Origin: an uncultured Desulfosarcina sp.
Lineage (GTDB): Bacteria > Desulfobacterota > Desulfobacteria > Desulfobacterales > Desulfosarcinaceae
Direction of reading: 5' to 3'
Assembly: GCF_963668215.1 (NCBI RefSeq)
Contig: NZ_OY764190.1
Span: 2,356,001 to 2,420,000 of the forward strand
Length of the DNA: 64,000 nt
The position numbers were made by a program, and so were the translations under genes. Under the pieces are notes generated by a model. It had not been told where the DNA came from. It did no database searches and worked only from the letters and a program-made list of their open reading frames with translations. Positions 33,230-41,188 of this stretch are shown one piece after another. Position 1 is the first letter of the stretch. Each line of letters opens with the position of its first letter.

Positions 33230-34177
33230 TCAACCGGCAGCCTTCACCCCATCCGGTTGACTGCCGATACGGCCCGTTGCCTGGCGTCGCGCCCGGGATG
33301 GATATACGCCGAATTGTTTATAAAAAGCCTTGGTAAAATAGCTGATGCTGTTGTAGCCCACTTCCATGGCCGCCTCGGTAACGTTCATGCCGCTTTCGAC
33401 CAGAAGTGCCATGGCTCTTTCCATGCGCAGCCGTCGTAAGTAGACATAGGGCGGACAGCCGACCATTTTCGGGAAAAGGATTTTCAATTTCGACATGCTC
33501 ATGCCGATTTCGGCGGCCAATTGGGCCAGGGACGGCGGATTTTCCAGATTGTCGTGCAATAGGGTCTGTGCTTCCTGGATCGCTTTGCAATCTTCCATCC
33601 TGTATTGCGGACGATGCTCGGCGATGTCGGGGCGACAGCATATCGACAAAAGCTCCAGGGCCTTGGCGATGACATAAAGGCATCCGTCGCCATGATGCCG
33701 CAGGGTGTGTTTGATATCGCCGATGGTCCGGCTCATCTGCTGGGTGATGGTTTGCACCCCTACCCGGGACGGCGTCGAAGCGTTGCCCAGTGGAAACAAC
33801 GGCATGATCCGGGCTTCTCCCAGCAAAACGGCCAATACCTCACGTGAAAACCGAAGTTGCAGCAGGTGCGCTTCCTTTTGAGACGCGCAGACAGCGCGGC
33901 GGCAATTCCCCGGGCCGGCATCGTAAATAAAGCAGCCGGCCCCCAGCGTTGTGCATTGCCGAATGCCGCAGTCTGGAACAACAAGCCAATTGACGGCCCC
34001 GTGCAGGCAAAAAACAAGGCGGCAAACAATGGTTGTTGGCGGCTGATACCAGGTTCTCGATGAAGCGCTACGGGTGTCAATTCTCAAATACTCGACACCG
34101 AACGGCTGCGGGCATGATCCCTCTTCGACTGACACATCGGATGGATCGACCGGATAAAAGAAAGTGGGGATAGACAT
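33230..34177 (-). CDS. AraC/PchR-type transcription regulator 1
   Basis: This 315-residue protein has an N-terminal sensor region (about 1-200) with several cysteines (CGIRQC, GAGCFI, GNCRRAVC) and a C-terminal AraC HTH pair (about 215-305: SLAQLAAEIGMSMSKLKILF.. and VTEAAMEVGYNSISYFTKAF). It resembles PchR-like activators of iron/siderophore uptake. It lies inside the heme operon, directly before the TonB receptor. It is paralogous to the regulator at 36931. AraC activators bind two direct half-sites about 21 bp apart overlapping the -35, which is the geometry of the four repeated promoters here, including this operon's own. Confidence 0.88.
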   Translation of the reverse strand: MSIPTFFYPVDPSDVSVEEGSCPQPFGVEYLRIDTRSASSRTWYQPPTTIVCRLVFCLHGAVNWLVVPDCGIRQCTTLGAGCFIYDAGPGNCRRAVCASQKEAHLLQLRFSREVLAVLLGEARIMPLFPLGNASTPSRVGVQTITQQMSRTIGDIKHTLRHHGDGCLYVIAKALELLSICCRPDIAEHRPQYRMEDCKAIQEAQTLLHDNLENPPSLAQLAAEIGMSMSKLKILFPKMVGCPPYVYLRRLRMERAMALLVESGMNVTEAAMEVGYNSISYFTKAFYKQFGVYPSRARRQATGRIGSQPDGVKAAG

Positions 34178-34233
34178 TTTCAGTTCTCTACGTCGATCAG
34201 GCGAGGATGAACCATGCCGCTGCGCGACGTCGG

Positions 34234-35793
34234 TTACTCAGCCGGTTGCGGTTCCTTTTGCATTTGCAGCATATCGATCAGAATCTGGGCCAGATTGACC
34301 GCCCAGAATTCTCCAGCCAGGGTTGGATAAAGACAGCCGCCGTCGATGCGGACCAATCCGGCCGATTCCCACTGGCTGACCACCGGGCCGACCGCGTCCA
34401 TAAGATCGTGGCCGTGGCGGGCTCCAAGAGCCTTTAAATCGCAGAATCCCAGCTCCATCTGTGCGGCGATGTCCCGGTAGAGTGTGCCGGCGTCATCCCC
34501 GCGAAATCCCATGGCCAGGGGTTTTTTCCCTAACTTGACTGCGTCGGCATAGGCCGCAAGGTCCTGCTGGTTGAAAAACATGTTGCCGCCGACCCAGCCG
34601 CCGGCTCCGGCGCCCAGCAGGATGCATTCGCTGCGTCCGCGGGAAAGTGTGTTGTAGATACTGCGCTCGCGGGTCGAGCGGGCCCAATGGCAGACGGAAA
34701 GACGCCGTTGATGGGCCGCCTGCATCATCTCCACGCCGCGCCGGTAGTAGTCCGCCTGCTCACGGATGGAAACCGGTTGGGGCAGCTTGCCCTTTTCAAC
34801 AGCCGTATCCAGCAACCCGCCGGAAAAAATATTGAGTTGATAAAGATCGCAGCCGTCAATGCCCAACTCCAGATAGGTTTCGATATCCTTTTGCCAAAGA
34901 TCAAGGCTTTGGCCCGGCAGTCCGTAGATCAGATCAATCACGACAACCGCGCGGCCAAGATCGCGCAGCGTTGAAAGGGTTTCGATCAGGTCGCTTCGGG
35001 AACCCCGTCGGTTCAAAGACCTGCGGATCCGGGTGTCGAAGGTCTGCACTCCTAAAGAAAATCGGTTGACCCCGGCCGTCAGGGCGGCGTCGATTTTCTC
35101 TTCTCCGAAATTGAGAAAGCGCCCTTCCAGGGTGATTTCACAGTCATTGGCCAGGGGGAACAACCGCCGGACCGCTTCCACCAGGCACCGGATATCTGAA
35201 GCCGTCAGGGCCGTGGGGGTGCCGCCTCCGAAATACACGGCCTGGAAAGGCGCACCCTGGGCAAATGGCAGCGCGGCCGTGGTTTCCATTTCCATCAGCA
35301 GGGTGTCGACATATTGTCGGGTGGCCGCGTCGGTGCGTGGATTTTGGTAAAAACCACAAAAAAGGCAGCGCGTCTGGCAAAAAGGGATGTGGATGTAAAG
35401 GCAGCGCCGGGGGCGGCCGAGCGGCAGGGCCGTCATGACATCCTGCCAGGCGCGGGGCAGGTTTTCGGGCGGGATGGGGGCGTTGCGGGCCATGGCATGC
35501 ACGGCCAGCTTGCGATCGAACGCATCATGCAGAGGATCACCGGTAGAATTGGCGAAAAAACGGTGCTCCTCAGTCAAATGCATACTTTCGCGCCGGCCGT
35601 TGCCTTTGTTCAGCTCCGCTTGGGGTTTAGGGTTCTTGCCCATCATCGTCCGGTGGGCTTCCTGAACGAGTTCCCGGGTCACCAGGGTCAATCCCTTGCT
35701 TTTCGTCAGGCCTTCCACGGCCTTGCGCGCCATTTTGCGGACGAACGGCGGGGCCTGGTCGATGGCCGCTTCGGCCTCGGGGGTCCATTCCAT
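34234..35793 (-). CDS. hutW: PCP-reductase domain fused to HutW/ChuW radical-SAM heme-degradation enzyme
   Basis: The start is ATG 35793, three bases after the flavodoxin stop (a TTG at 35799 is possible). Residues 1-55 match the small PCP-reductase domain known from protochlorophyllide reductase subunits (WTPEAEAAI, PPFVRKMARKAVE). The rest is HutW-like: DPLHDAFDRK, then Cys139-x3-Cys143-x2-Cys146 (CQTRCLFC) for the radical-SAM 4Fe-4S cluster, YFGGGTPTAL and ITLEGR. HutW/ChuW enzymes open heme anaerobically and release iron, using a flavodoxin-type electron source. The flavodoxin gene is immediately upstream. The N-terminal fusion is not part of the enteric enzymes and might hold or deliver the tetrapyrrole. 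Confidence 0.85.
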   Translation of the reverse strand: MEWTPEAEAAIDQAPPFVRKMARKAVEGLTKSKGLTLVTRELVQEAHRTMMGKNPKPQAELNKGNGRRESMHLTEEHRFFANSTGDPLHDAFDRKLAVHAMARNAPIPPENLPRAWQDVMTALPLGRPRRCLYIHIPFCQTRCLFCGFYQNPRTDAATRQYVDTLLMEMETTAALPFAQGAPFQAVYFGGGTPTALTASDIRCLVEAVRRLFPLANDCEITLEGRFLNFGEEKIDAALTAGVNRFSLGVQTFDTRIRRSLNRRGSRSDLIETLSTLRDLGRAVVVIDLIYGLPGQSLDLWQKDIETYLELGIDGCDLYQLNIFSGGLLDTAVEKGKLPQPVSIREQADYYRRGVEMMQAAHQRRLSVCHWARSTRERSIYNTLSRGRSECILLGAGAGGWVGGNMFFNQQDLAAYADAVKLGKKPLAMGFRGDDAGTLYRDIAAQMELGFCDLKALGARHGHDLMDAVGPVVSQWESAGLVRIDGGCLYPTLAGEFWAVNLAQILIDMLQMQKEPQPAE

Positions 35794-35795
35794 AA

Positions 35796-36335
35796 TCAAA
35801 ATTTTCCCTCGAGTCTTGAAAGCACCTTTTCGATAAACGTCCAGACCTCGGATTTGCTCATCAGGGTGCGGAAGGGAACCTCGGTGATGTCGCGTTTCAA
35901 TATTTTGGTGTAAAAATGCATGAGCAGTTCACGGTCCTTGGTGCTCAGCTTCTTGGGATTGATTTCTCCGGACAGCATGCCGGCATATACCAGGGACTGT
36001 TTGTCAAGCACCTCGAGCAAAGGCTCCAGATAAAGCCAGCCGCCGAAGAAACGGCCTTTCATGTAGACCCCGCCGGTGTCCAGGCAAACTCCGAAAGCGA
36101 CGGTTTTTTTCTCTTTCAGCGCGTTTGCATGGGCTTTGGCATAAGTGACAATGGCGGCTTCGACCTGCTCGTTGTACACACCGCCGCCGAGAAAAATCAG
36201 GTCGAATGCGGATGGATCCGGCGCTTCGTCCACATGGGTCAGGGTGACATCCTCCCACGGCAGACGCTCACCCATCCAGCGGCCGATCTCCATGGACGAG
36301 CCATAACGCGAACTGACGGTTATCAGGGTCTTCAC
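35796..36335 (-). CDS. Flavodoxin, HemG-like
   Basis: The start is GTG 36335, with GGAAGGAG 7 bases upstream; this gives the canonical flavodoxin opening MKTLITVSSRYGSS (phosphate-binding loop of FMN), whereas a longer frame to 36410 has no such sense. The 179-residue protein has DLIFLGGGVYNE in the second FMN loop region and resembles HemG-type flavodoxins that act on porphyrin ring oxidation state. First gene of the operon, followed by HutW, it probably supplies electrons to heme breakdown. Its promoter is copy 4 of the repeated direct-repeat promoter. Confidence 0.85.
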   Translation of the reverse strand: MKTLITVSSRYGSSMEIGRWMGERLPWEDVTLTHVDEAPDPSAFDLIFLGGGVYNEQVEAAIVTYAKAHANALKEKKTVAFGVCLDTGGVYMKGRFFGGWLYLEPLLEVLDKQSLVYAGMLSGEINPKKLSTKDRELLMHFYTKILKRDITEVPFRTLMSKSEVWTFIEKVLSRLEGKF

Positions 36336-36438
36336 TGGTTTTCTCCTTCCGATGGATAAAAAAATCGTGATCGAATTCGTAAAAAGGGTTGTTGCTGAAC
36401 GAAAGCGCAACCATCAAGATTTGATGAGTATAGATTTA

Positions 36439-36499
36439 GATATAAAACTTAATTATAATTGTCTAATACATGAGGCCAAAAAATGCGCTCTAAAAGCCA
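36439..36499 (-). promoter_or_regulatory. Promoter with 21-bp-spaced TGGC direct repeat (copy 4, heme operon)
   Basis: TGGC lies at 36499-36496 and 36478-36475 (21 bp). TTAGAC (36466-36461), a 16-base spacer and TATATC (36444-36439) follow. The second repeat again lies in TTTTTTGGCCT. No GEMM or element X follows here; the flavodoxin GTG is about 100 bases downstream. Confidence 0.7.
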
Positions 36500-36621
36500 A
36501 CCTGCGAGCGTGGATTCGACCTGATTCGAACAATCCCTTGAAACAGCGTTGCCAATCGCGAAAAGCCAATCGCTGGTTTCAGGCACAACTGACGGTGTGA
36601 AAGCGCGCTTTTATAGCGGTC

Positions 36622-36864
36622 TTATTCTTCGGCGGCGCCGCGTCCACTTTTCTTTGCCGGGGCCAGGGCTGCGCGCGTGGACTCGAAGATGGCCGATGCG
36701 TCGTAGTTAGCGATAATGGACTTGCAATCCGCACAGTACTTGCGCGGCATGCCGCGCCCGGTCCACATCATGTAAACATTGTAAGTTTTCCGGCACCTCG
36801 GGCAGATGCAGCGAATAAACCTCTTGCCGCTTAGAAAGTTGTTAATGTCGTTCCAGTTTTTCAA
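36622..36864 (-). CDS. Small zinc-ribbon protein
   Basis: This 80-residue protein has two CxxC pairs (CICPRCRK and YCADCKS) spaced as in a zinc ribbon, plus basic residues. I do not recognise a family. It lies between the heme operon promoter and the second AraC gene on the same strand. The ribosome site is weak. The Cys pairs and codon use support it as a real gene. Confidence 0.65.
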   Translation of the reverse strand: MKNWNDINNFLSGKRFIRCICPRCRKTYNVYMMWTGRGMPRKYCADCKSIIANYDASAIFESTRAALAPAKKSGRGAAEE

Positions 36865-36930
36865 CGCTTCATCCGATTTTGGATAACGATCAATAATTAT
36901 AAATCGTTTTTGTTCCGGGCATTTTCTTTT

Positions 36931-37938
36931 TTACCCAAAGGGTGAGTTTGTTTTGGGATTGGTGGAATGTGAAACGACATCACGGCATTGAGCTGCCGTC
37001 TGATCCCGGCCGGCCATGCTGCCAGGAGAATTGCCTGTTCTAAGAAAACAGTACTCAGGAGACTGCTTGACCCGGGAAGGGTTGAATCCGAAATGTTCGG
37101 CAAAGGCATGTGAAAACCGGCTGGGGCTGGCATAGCCGACTTCTAGGGCCACCTCGGTCACGTTCATGCCGGAATGGTGAAGCAGGTACATGGCCCGCTC
37201 CATGCGGGCCTGGCGCAAATAGGCATACGGCGTCAGACCAGACACTCGGGGGAAGATCTGCTTGAGTTTGGAAACGCTCATGCCGACGTGGGCGGCCACT
37301 TCGTTAAGGCTGGGCGCCGTGCTTAAATCGGCTTCCAGAAAGCTCTGGGCGTTGCGCACCGCCTCTTGATCGAACGGATTGATCGAATGGTGTTCCCCGG
37401 CATCGAGGCCGACCAAAAACAGCCACATCAGCTCCAGGGCCTTGGCCATGACAAACAGGGCGTTGGCGCTGCCTTGGACGACATGATCTTCAACCAGACG
37501 CAGGATGCGGGTCATGGCCGGCGTAATTTTGGTGATGGTTTGCAAGGGGCCTTGGTGAGAGGCGGTCATTTTCAGGACCCGCCGCAAATAGCAGGTTCCC
37601 AAGAGTTGTTGAAGATAGTCCTGCACATACTGGACGTCCATTACTCGGGCAGCGGAGCAGGTTGCACAAGCTATGCAGCGACAACGGCATGGGGCTGCCA
37701 GCAGGCCGCAGCATCCTGAGCAAAGCTGCTGATACGTTTCCGTTTTTTGGGCGAGGTGGCGGGCCTGCAATCGTCCATCGAGGCAAAAAATCAGCCGGCA
37801 GGTACGTTCCCCATCCTCATAGCGCAGCATGAGCGAGTCTTTGGTCGGCGGCAGCAGTTGCGCCCAACTGACCTGTACATGGGGCAGTTCCATTCTTATG
37901 GAATTTTCGGGTTGCGGTTGTTTCGAAAATGTCACCAT
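36931..37938 (-). CDS. AraC-type transcription regulator 2 with Cys-packed sensor region
   Basis: The start is ATG 37938 with AAAGGA and an upstream GGAGGAG; the longer frame to 38112 runs into the preceding gene. The 335-residue protein has a sensor region with eight cysteines within 22 residues (Cys73, 76, 77, 84, 86, 88, 91, 94), strongly suggesting metal or Fe-S binding. A C-terminal AraC HTH pair (SLNEVAAHVGMSVSKLKQIF, VTEVALEVGYASPSRFSHAF) is closely related to that of the regulator at 33230. The two are candidates to bind the four repeated promoters. It follows the 37976 gene by 37 bp and is probably co-transcribed. Confidence 0.87.
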   Translation of the reverse strand: MVTFSKQPQPENSIRMELPHVQVSWAQLLPPTKDSLMLRYEDGERTCRLIFCLDGRLQARHLAQKTETYQQLCSGCCGLLAAPCRCRCIACATCSAARVMDVQYVQDYLQQLLGTCYLRRVLKMTASHQGPLQTITKITPAMTRILRLVEDHVVQGSANALFVMAKALELMWLFLVGLDAGEHHSINPFDQEAVRNAQSFLEADLSTAPSLNEVAAHVGMSVSKLKQIFPRVSGLTPYAYLRQARMERAMYLLHHSGMNVTEVALEVGYASPSRFSHAFAEHFGFNPSRVKQSPEYCFLRTGNSPGSMAGRDQTAAQCRDVVSHSTNPKTNSPFG

Positions 37939-37975
37939 GAATCCTTTGACTCCTCCATTTTCTCCAACCCTTTCA

Positions 37976-39052
37976 TCAAACAGCACGCAAGAAAACAGGT
38001 ACGGCTTTATCGACAGTTGGTGCCGAGGCCATCGACAGGCCATAGTTGATGATCGCTTCGATATAGGCGATAGGCAGTCGCTCGGGGGGCACAGGGATTT
38101 CCAGGCGTTCAAACATTACGCGATAATTCATGAACAGACGCCGCCGACCGGCTTTTATTTTGGTGGATGCAGGAGGCGGAAACCAACGCTCGGCGGCGTC
38201 ACCGGGCTTGAAGTAGAGCAGAGGAACGATTTCGTCTTTCCTGCCGTGATACTGTCCGGCGGTAATGGGGTAACGGGGGTTTTCGTAAGGCTTGTACATG
38301 GAGACGAAATAATCCACCGGGCGGCGGGTGTTGGCGGCAAAGACCCTTTGGTAAGTGCTTGCCTTCGGATGCTTGCGCCCCACCATGAAGTTTAACAAGG
38401 CTTCGATCAGTGGAAGGGTCAACCGCTCCACCGGAACGGGAAAAGCGATCTTGTCGAAAAAGTCCTGGGCGCGATTACGGTATTGGTAATAATTATCCAG
38501 GAAAAGTTTTTTCTGTTTGGGCAGCGGCGGCCGGATTCGCTGTTTTTCCGCATAGCAGTCGATAAAGGTATGGATGCGCTTTCTATCGGATTTGCCTAAC
38601 CCGGAAAGACTCACCGGAAAGTATTCTGCACAGGCATAATCCTTTAAAGCCCTTGTCAAACGGTTCTCCCAGGATAGGGATCGGGGAGCGATCTTCTCGA
38701 AGTTCGCTTCGTACCATTTATCGGGGGGGTGTTTGATGCCGGAGAGGAAATTGGCCACGATTTCCGTTTGTGGCACATTTAATTCATGGACCGAGACACA
38801 GGCCCCCATATCGATATAAAATCGTGCCATGCGGCTTTTGTATTCGTCATACGCGCTCCCGTGCAAAACCTGCATTCTCGGTGTCGGCGGCCTGGAGACA
38901 AGACCGGGATTGTTGTAGGCGCCATATAAACGGATCAATTGCAGTAAAGTTTTATTTTTTACCCGTCCAAAACGAGGGGGGTAGTAGGTTTTGTTTGCGT
39001 ATTCGCGGTACAGGCGGGTGACCTGAACCACCAATTCTGCACGGGTAGGCAT
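37976..39052 (-). CDS. Uncharacterised 358-residue protein
   Basis: The start is ATG 39052 with AAGGA 8 bases upstream; the longer frame to 39328 overlaps the neighbouring Cys-rich gene. No signal peptide or membrane segment was seen. The sequence has two related blocks rich in aromatic and basic residues (FDKIAFPVPVERLTLPLIEALLNFMVG and FERLEIPVPPERLPIAYIEAIINYGLS), pointing to an internal duplication of a helical unit. I do not recognise a family. It is first in a pair with the Cys-rich AraC regulator, within a cluster of small iron- or redox-type proteins. Confidence 0.7.
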   Translation of the reverse strand: MPTRAELVVQVTRLYREYANKTYYPPRFGRVKNKTLLQLIRLYGAYNNPGLVSRPPTPRMQVLHGSAYDEYKSRMARFYIDMGACVSVHELNVPQTEIVANFLSGIKHPPDKWYEANFEKIAPRSLSWENRLTRALKDYACAEYFPVSLSGLGKSDRKRIHTFIDCYAEKQRIRPPLPKQKKLFLDNYYQYRNRAQDFFDKIAFPVPVERLTLPLIEALLNFMVGRKHPKASTYQRVFAANTRRPVDYFVSMYKPYENPRYPITAGQYHGRKDEIVPLLYFKPGDAAERWFPPPASTKIKAGRRRLFMNYRVMFERLEIPVPPERLPIAYIEAIINYGLSMASAPTVDKAVPVFLRAV

Positions 39053-39137
39053 ATCTGCCATCCTTATGAGCGTTAAGAGAAGGGCGGTTGTCACGAGAAC
39101 CATAGCCGGCGGCAGCTGGGAAGACCCCTTGACCTCA

Positions 39138-39356
39138 TCAGCGGAGCGAGCCGGCCACCTCTTGCAGCAGCATCTCGTTGAAACCCTTGTCACGGCGGTT
39201 GGCACAACTTCGCAAACACAAGTTCCACAAACATTGTTTGGATTTGCAGTCCAGGCAACGAAAGTCCGCCGCGCAAACCTGGCCGCCGGCCAGAAGGCGC
39301 AGCAGCGTCTCTTCGGCGATTTCGACACGGATATGGTTATTGTCTGCCGATTGCAT
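39138..39356 (-). CDS. Small Cys-rich protein
   Basis: This 72-residue protein starts at ATG 39356 (GAGG 6 bases upstream). Its C-terminal half packs six cysteines as C-x5-C-x2-C-x4-C-x4-C-x3-C (VCAADFRCLDC..QCLWNLCLRSC), suggesting a metal site or Fe-S cluster. There is no known family and no signal peptide. It sits 54 bases after the STAS-like gene on the same strand and may be co-transcribed with it and the DUF2325 gene. Confidence 0.6.
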   Translation of the reverse strand: MQSADNNHIRVEIAEETLLRLLAGGQVCAADFRCLDCKSKQCLWNLCLRSCANRRDKGFNEMLLQEVAGSLR

Positions 39357-39410
39357 GCAAATCCTCATTGGCTCGATGTTTCGCTTTCGCCTCGAATCAA
39401 GCCACGCGGG

Positions 39411-39773
39411 TTAATGCCTTTTTTTGGAGTGGTTGCACTTGCAGTTGGCGCAATCGCCCCCACAGCGGCATTTTGGAGAATGATCGATAACGGTGCTGCC
39501 CTTGGGGGCGATCTCGGCGCCCTTGTCTCCTTGGAAATGGAGGCGTTCGAAGGGCAGGTGCCGCCGGTTCAGACGGCACTGGAAGGTGCTGCAGCCAAAA
39601 GGTCGCAACGCCGTCAGGTTGGCGGTGTCGATATACACTTGCCCTTGGCCGTCGTACTGTTCATGGAGCAGATTGACCAGTTCCCAGGCGGAGCTGCCGT
39701 CAAAATCGCCGCTGGGACGGACGTGCAGGTTGCCGCCGCTTTTCTCGAATTCGACATGAAAATTGCTGCTCAT
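39411..39773 (-). CDS. STAS-like protein with Cys-rich tail
   Basis: The first 90 of 120 residues resemble a STAS/anti-anti-sigma-type fold (LHVRPSGDFDGSSAWELVNLL, VYIDTANLTALRPFGCSTF). A C-terminal tail of about 25 residues has CRCGGDCANCKC, a likely metal-binding cluster. No kinase partner is nearby, so a partner-switching role is uncertain; the tail suggests metal or redox sensing. It follows the DUF2325 gene by 29 bases. Confidence 0.65.
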   Translation of the reverse strand: MSSNFHVEFEKSGGNLHVRPSGDFDGSSAWELVNLLHEQYDGQGQVYIDTANLTALRPFGCSTFQCRLNRRHLPFERLHFQGDKGAEIAPKGSTVIDHSPKCRCGGDCANCKCNHSKKRH

Positions 39774-39802
39774 GAAAATGCCTCCATTTTCTTAAAAGAT
39801 CT

Positions 39803-41050
39803 TCAGTTGAGAATACAGGTGTTGCAGTCCTCTCCCCAGATCACCTGGGATACGGCGCTCAAACTGGCGTTGGCCAGGATGTGCACGGTTTTGTTGTGTT
39901 TCTTGCCCAGATTCTTGACGATGGAGCAGGCCGCATGGCTGTTGCAGTTCACCGGGCACAGCACCATATCCGCCCGCTTCAGGCTGGTTTCCAATCCCTT
40001 GGCCCCTTTGTTGACGTAGCCGTCATGGTACTCGAAAACGCCGTTGCTGCTTTCGATCAGGTCACGATAAAGGGTCTCCATGCGGGTTACGCCGCCGACA
40101 ATCAGGATTCGTTTCCTGCAAAGATCGAACGATGGGCAGCTTTTGTCGCAGCGGTTCATGGCGGTCATTTCGGTGATGATGTTGCGCGTCTCCTCCCTGA
40201 CGCGCCGGTTGATCTTGTGCTGCTGTTCTATCCGCAGAGACAGCTTCCGGTTTTTCTCTTCGTAGGAGACGATTTGTCTTTTTGCCAGATCCAGCTGTTG
40301 GCGAAGCGCATCGATCTCGCGCAGCATCGCCGGATCGTTTGGCTCCAGGGCTGCCGCAGAGCCGGGGTATGGTGAGGGGGGGATGGCCTGCTGCAGCTGC
40401 GCCTTTTCTCTCCGCTCGGCGGCAAGGGCCGCTTTCAGTTCGTCTTTCTCGCGATGGTGGGCGTTGATTTCTCTTTTCAGATCCCGCCGCTGCCTGGAAA
40501 ATTCCGCGATTCGCTGCTGCATCTTTTCCATGTCCTGCCGCTGCCGGGACAATTTGCGCTTGAATTGCATCAGCTGTTCGCCGTTCCAGTGCATGATCAT
40601 GTGAATATCCCCGAAAACGGACCGGCGGCAGGTTAGCGAGAGGTCCGGGCTGACCGCCGTGGCCCACAGGTTGGCCTCGACCTCTCCGGATTCCAGGGCT
40701 TCTTTAAAGGTGGCCAGGAAGGAATGGTCGTCGAGTTGGAACAGCACGGCCGCCTGCTTGCCGAATTTACGCTCCAGCAGGTTGTCGATCCTGCGCGAAA
40801 GTCGGTTTTCTTTGTCCAGCGAGGCCACCAGGGTCTCGTGCATTTCGAACGGGCCGTCCGATTTTTCGAGCAGGCCCAGTTTCTTTAGCAGGCGCTTTTG
40901 TTCGGCAAGGGTGATGCACATGCCGACGACCGGGCATTTGAAACAGTGGTTGACTTCCCAAATGGGCAACCGAGACGGACCGGTTGCAATCGATTCGGCC
41001 GGTTGATTAGAATTATCCTCAACGGCGGCGTCGTGCGTTTGGATCGACAT
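39803..41050 (-). CDS. DUF2325 protein with coiled coil and Cys clusters
   Basis: This 415-residue protein has an N-terminal Cys motif (CFKCPVVGMC), an alpha-helical sensor-like region (about 50-150), a long coiled coil (about 155-290, repeated KR/ER/LQ heptads), a second Cys motif (CDKSCPSFDLC) and a C-terminal DUF2325 domain (RILIVGGVTRMETLYR.., DMVLCPVNCNSHAAC). DUF2325 proteins are of poorly known function; the cysteines and context suggest metal or redox control. GGAGG precedes the ATG. Its leader carries element X, linking it to the surface genes. Confidence 0.8.
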   Translation of the reverse strand: MSIQTHDAAVEDNSNQPAESIATGPSRLPIWEVNHCFKCPVVGMCITLAEQKRLLKKLGLLEKSDGPFEMHETLVASLDKENRLSRRIDNLLERKFGKQAAVLFQLDDHSFLATFKEALESGEVEANLWATAVSPDLSLTCRRSVFGDIHMIMHWNGEQLMQFKRKLSRQRQDMEKMQQRIAEFSRQRRDLKREINAHHREKDELKAALAAERREKAQLQQAIPPSPYPGSAAALEPNDPAMLREIDALRQQLDLAKRQIVSYEEKNRKLSLRIEQQHKINRRVREETRNIITEMTAMNRCDKSCPSFDLCRKRILIVGGVTRMETLYRDLIESSNGVFEYHDGYVNKGAKGLETSLKRADMVLCPVNCNSHAACSIVKNLGKKHNKTVHILANASLSAVSQVIWGEDCNTCILN

Positions 41051-41089
41051 GGTTCCTCCATTCTGATGGCGTGGTTGTGTTCCGAAAAT

Positions 41090-41174
41090 AAAAAAGGCGT
41101 ATCTCGAACGATTTTTCTTCGAGTTACGCCTTCACTTTTTCCATGCCGTTTTGCCGGCATGGAACCCGTAAGAC
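41090..41174 (-). promoter_or_regulatory. Element X copy 5 (A-U variant) with terminator
   Basis: Minus-strand GUCUU-AC (41174-41168) pairs with GU-G-AAGGC (41134-41128). The G-C pair of the other copies is replaced by A-U, keeping pairing. The inner hairpin is a long perfect UUCCAUGCCG..CGGCAUGGAA. AAGGCGUAACUCGAA then forms a terminator with UUCGAGAUACGCCUU followed by UUUUU to 41090. It lies between the 97-residue gene and the DUF2325 gene. Confidence 0.68.
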
Positions 41175-41188
41175 ATTCCTGATTGTCG

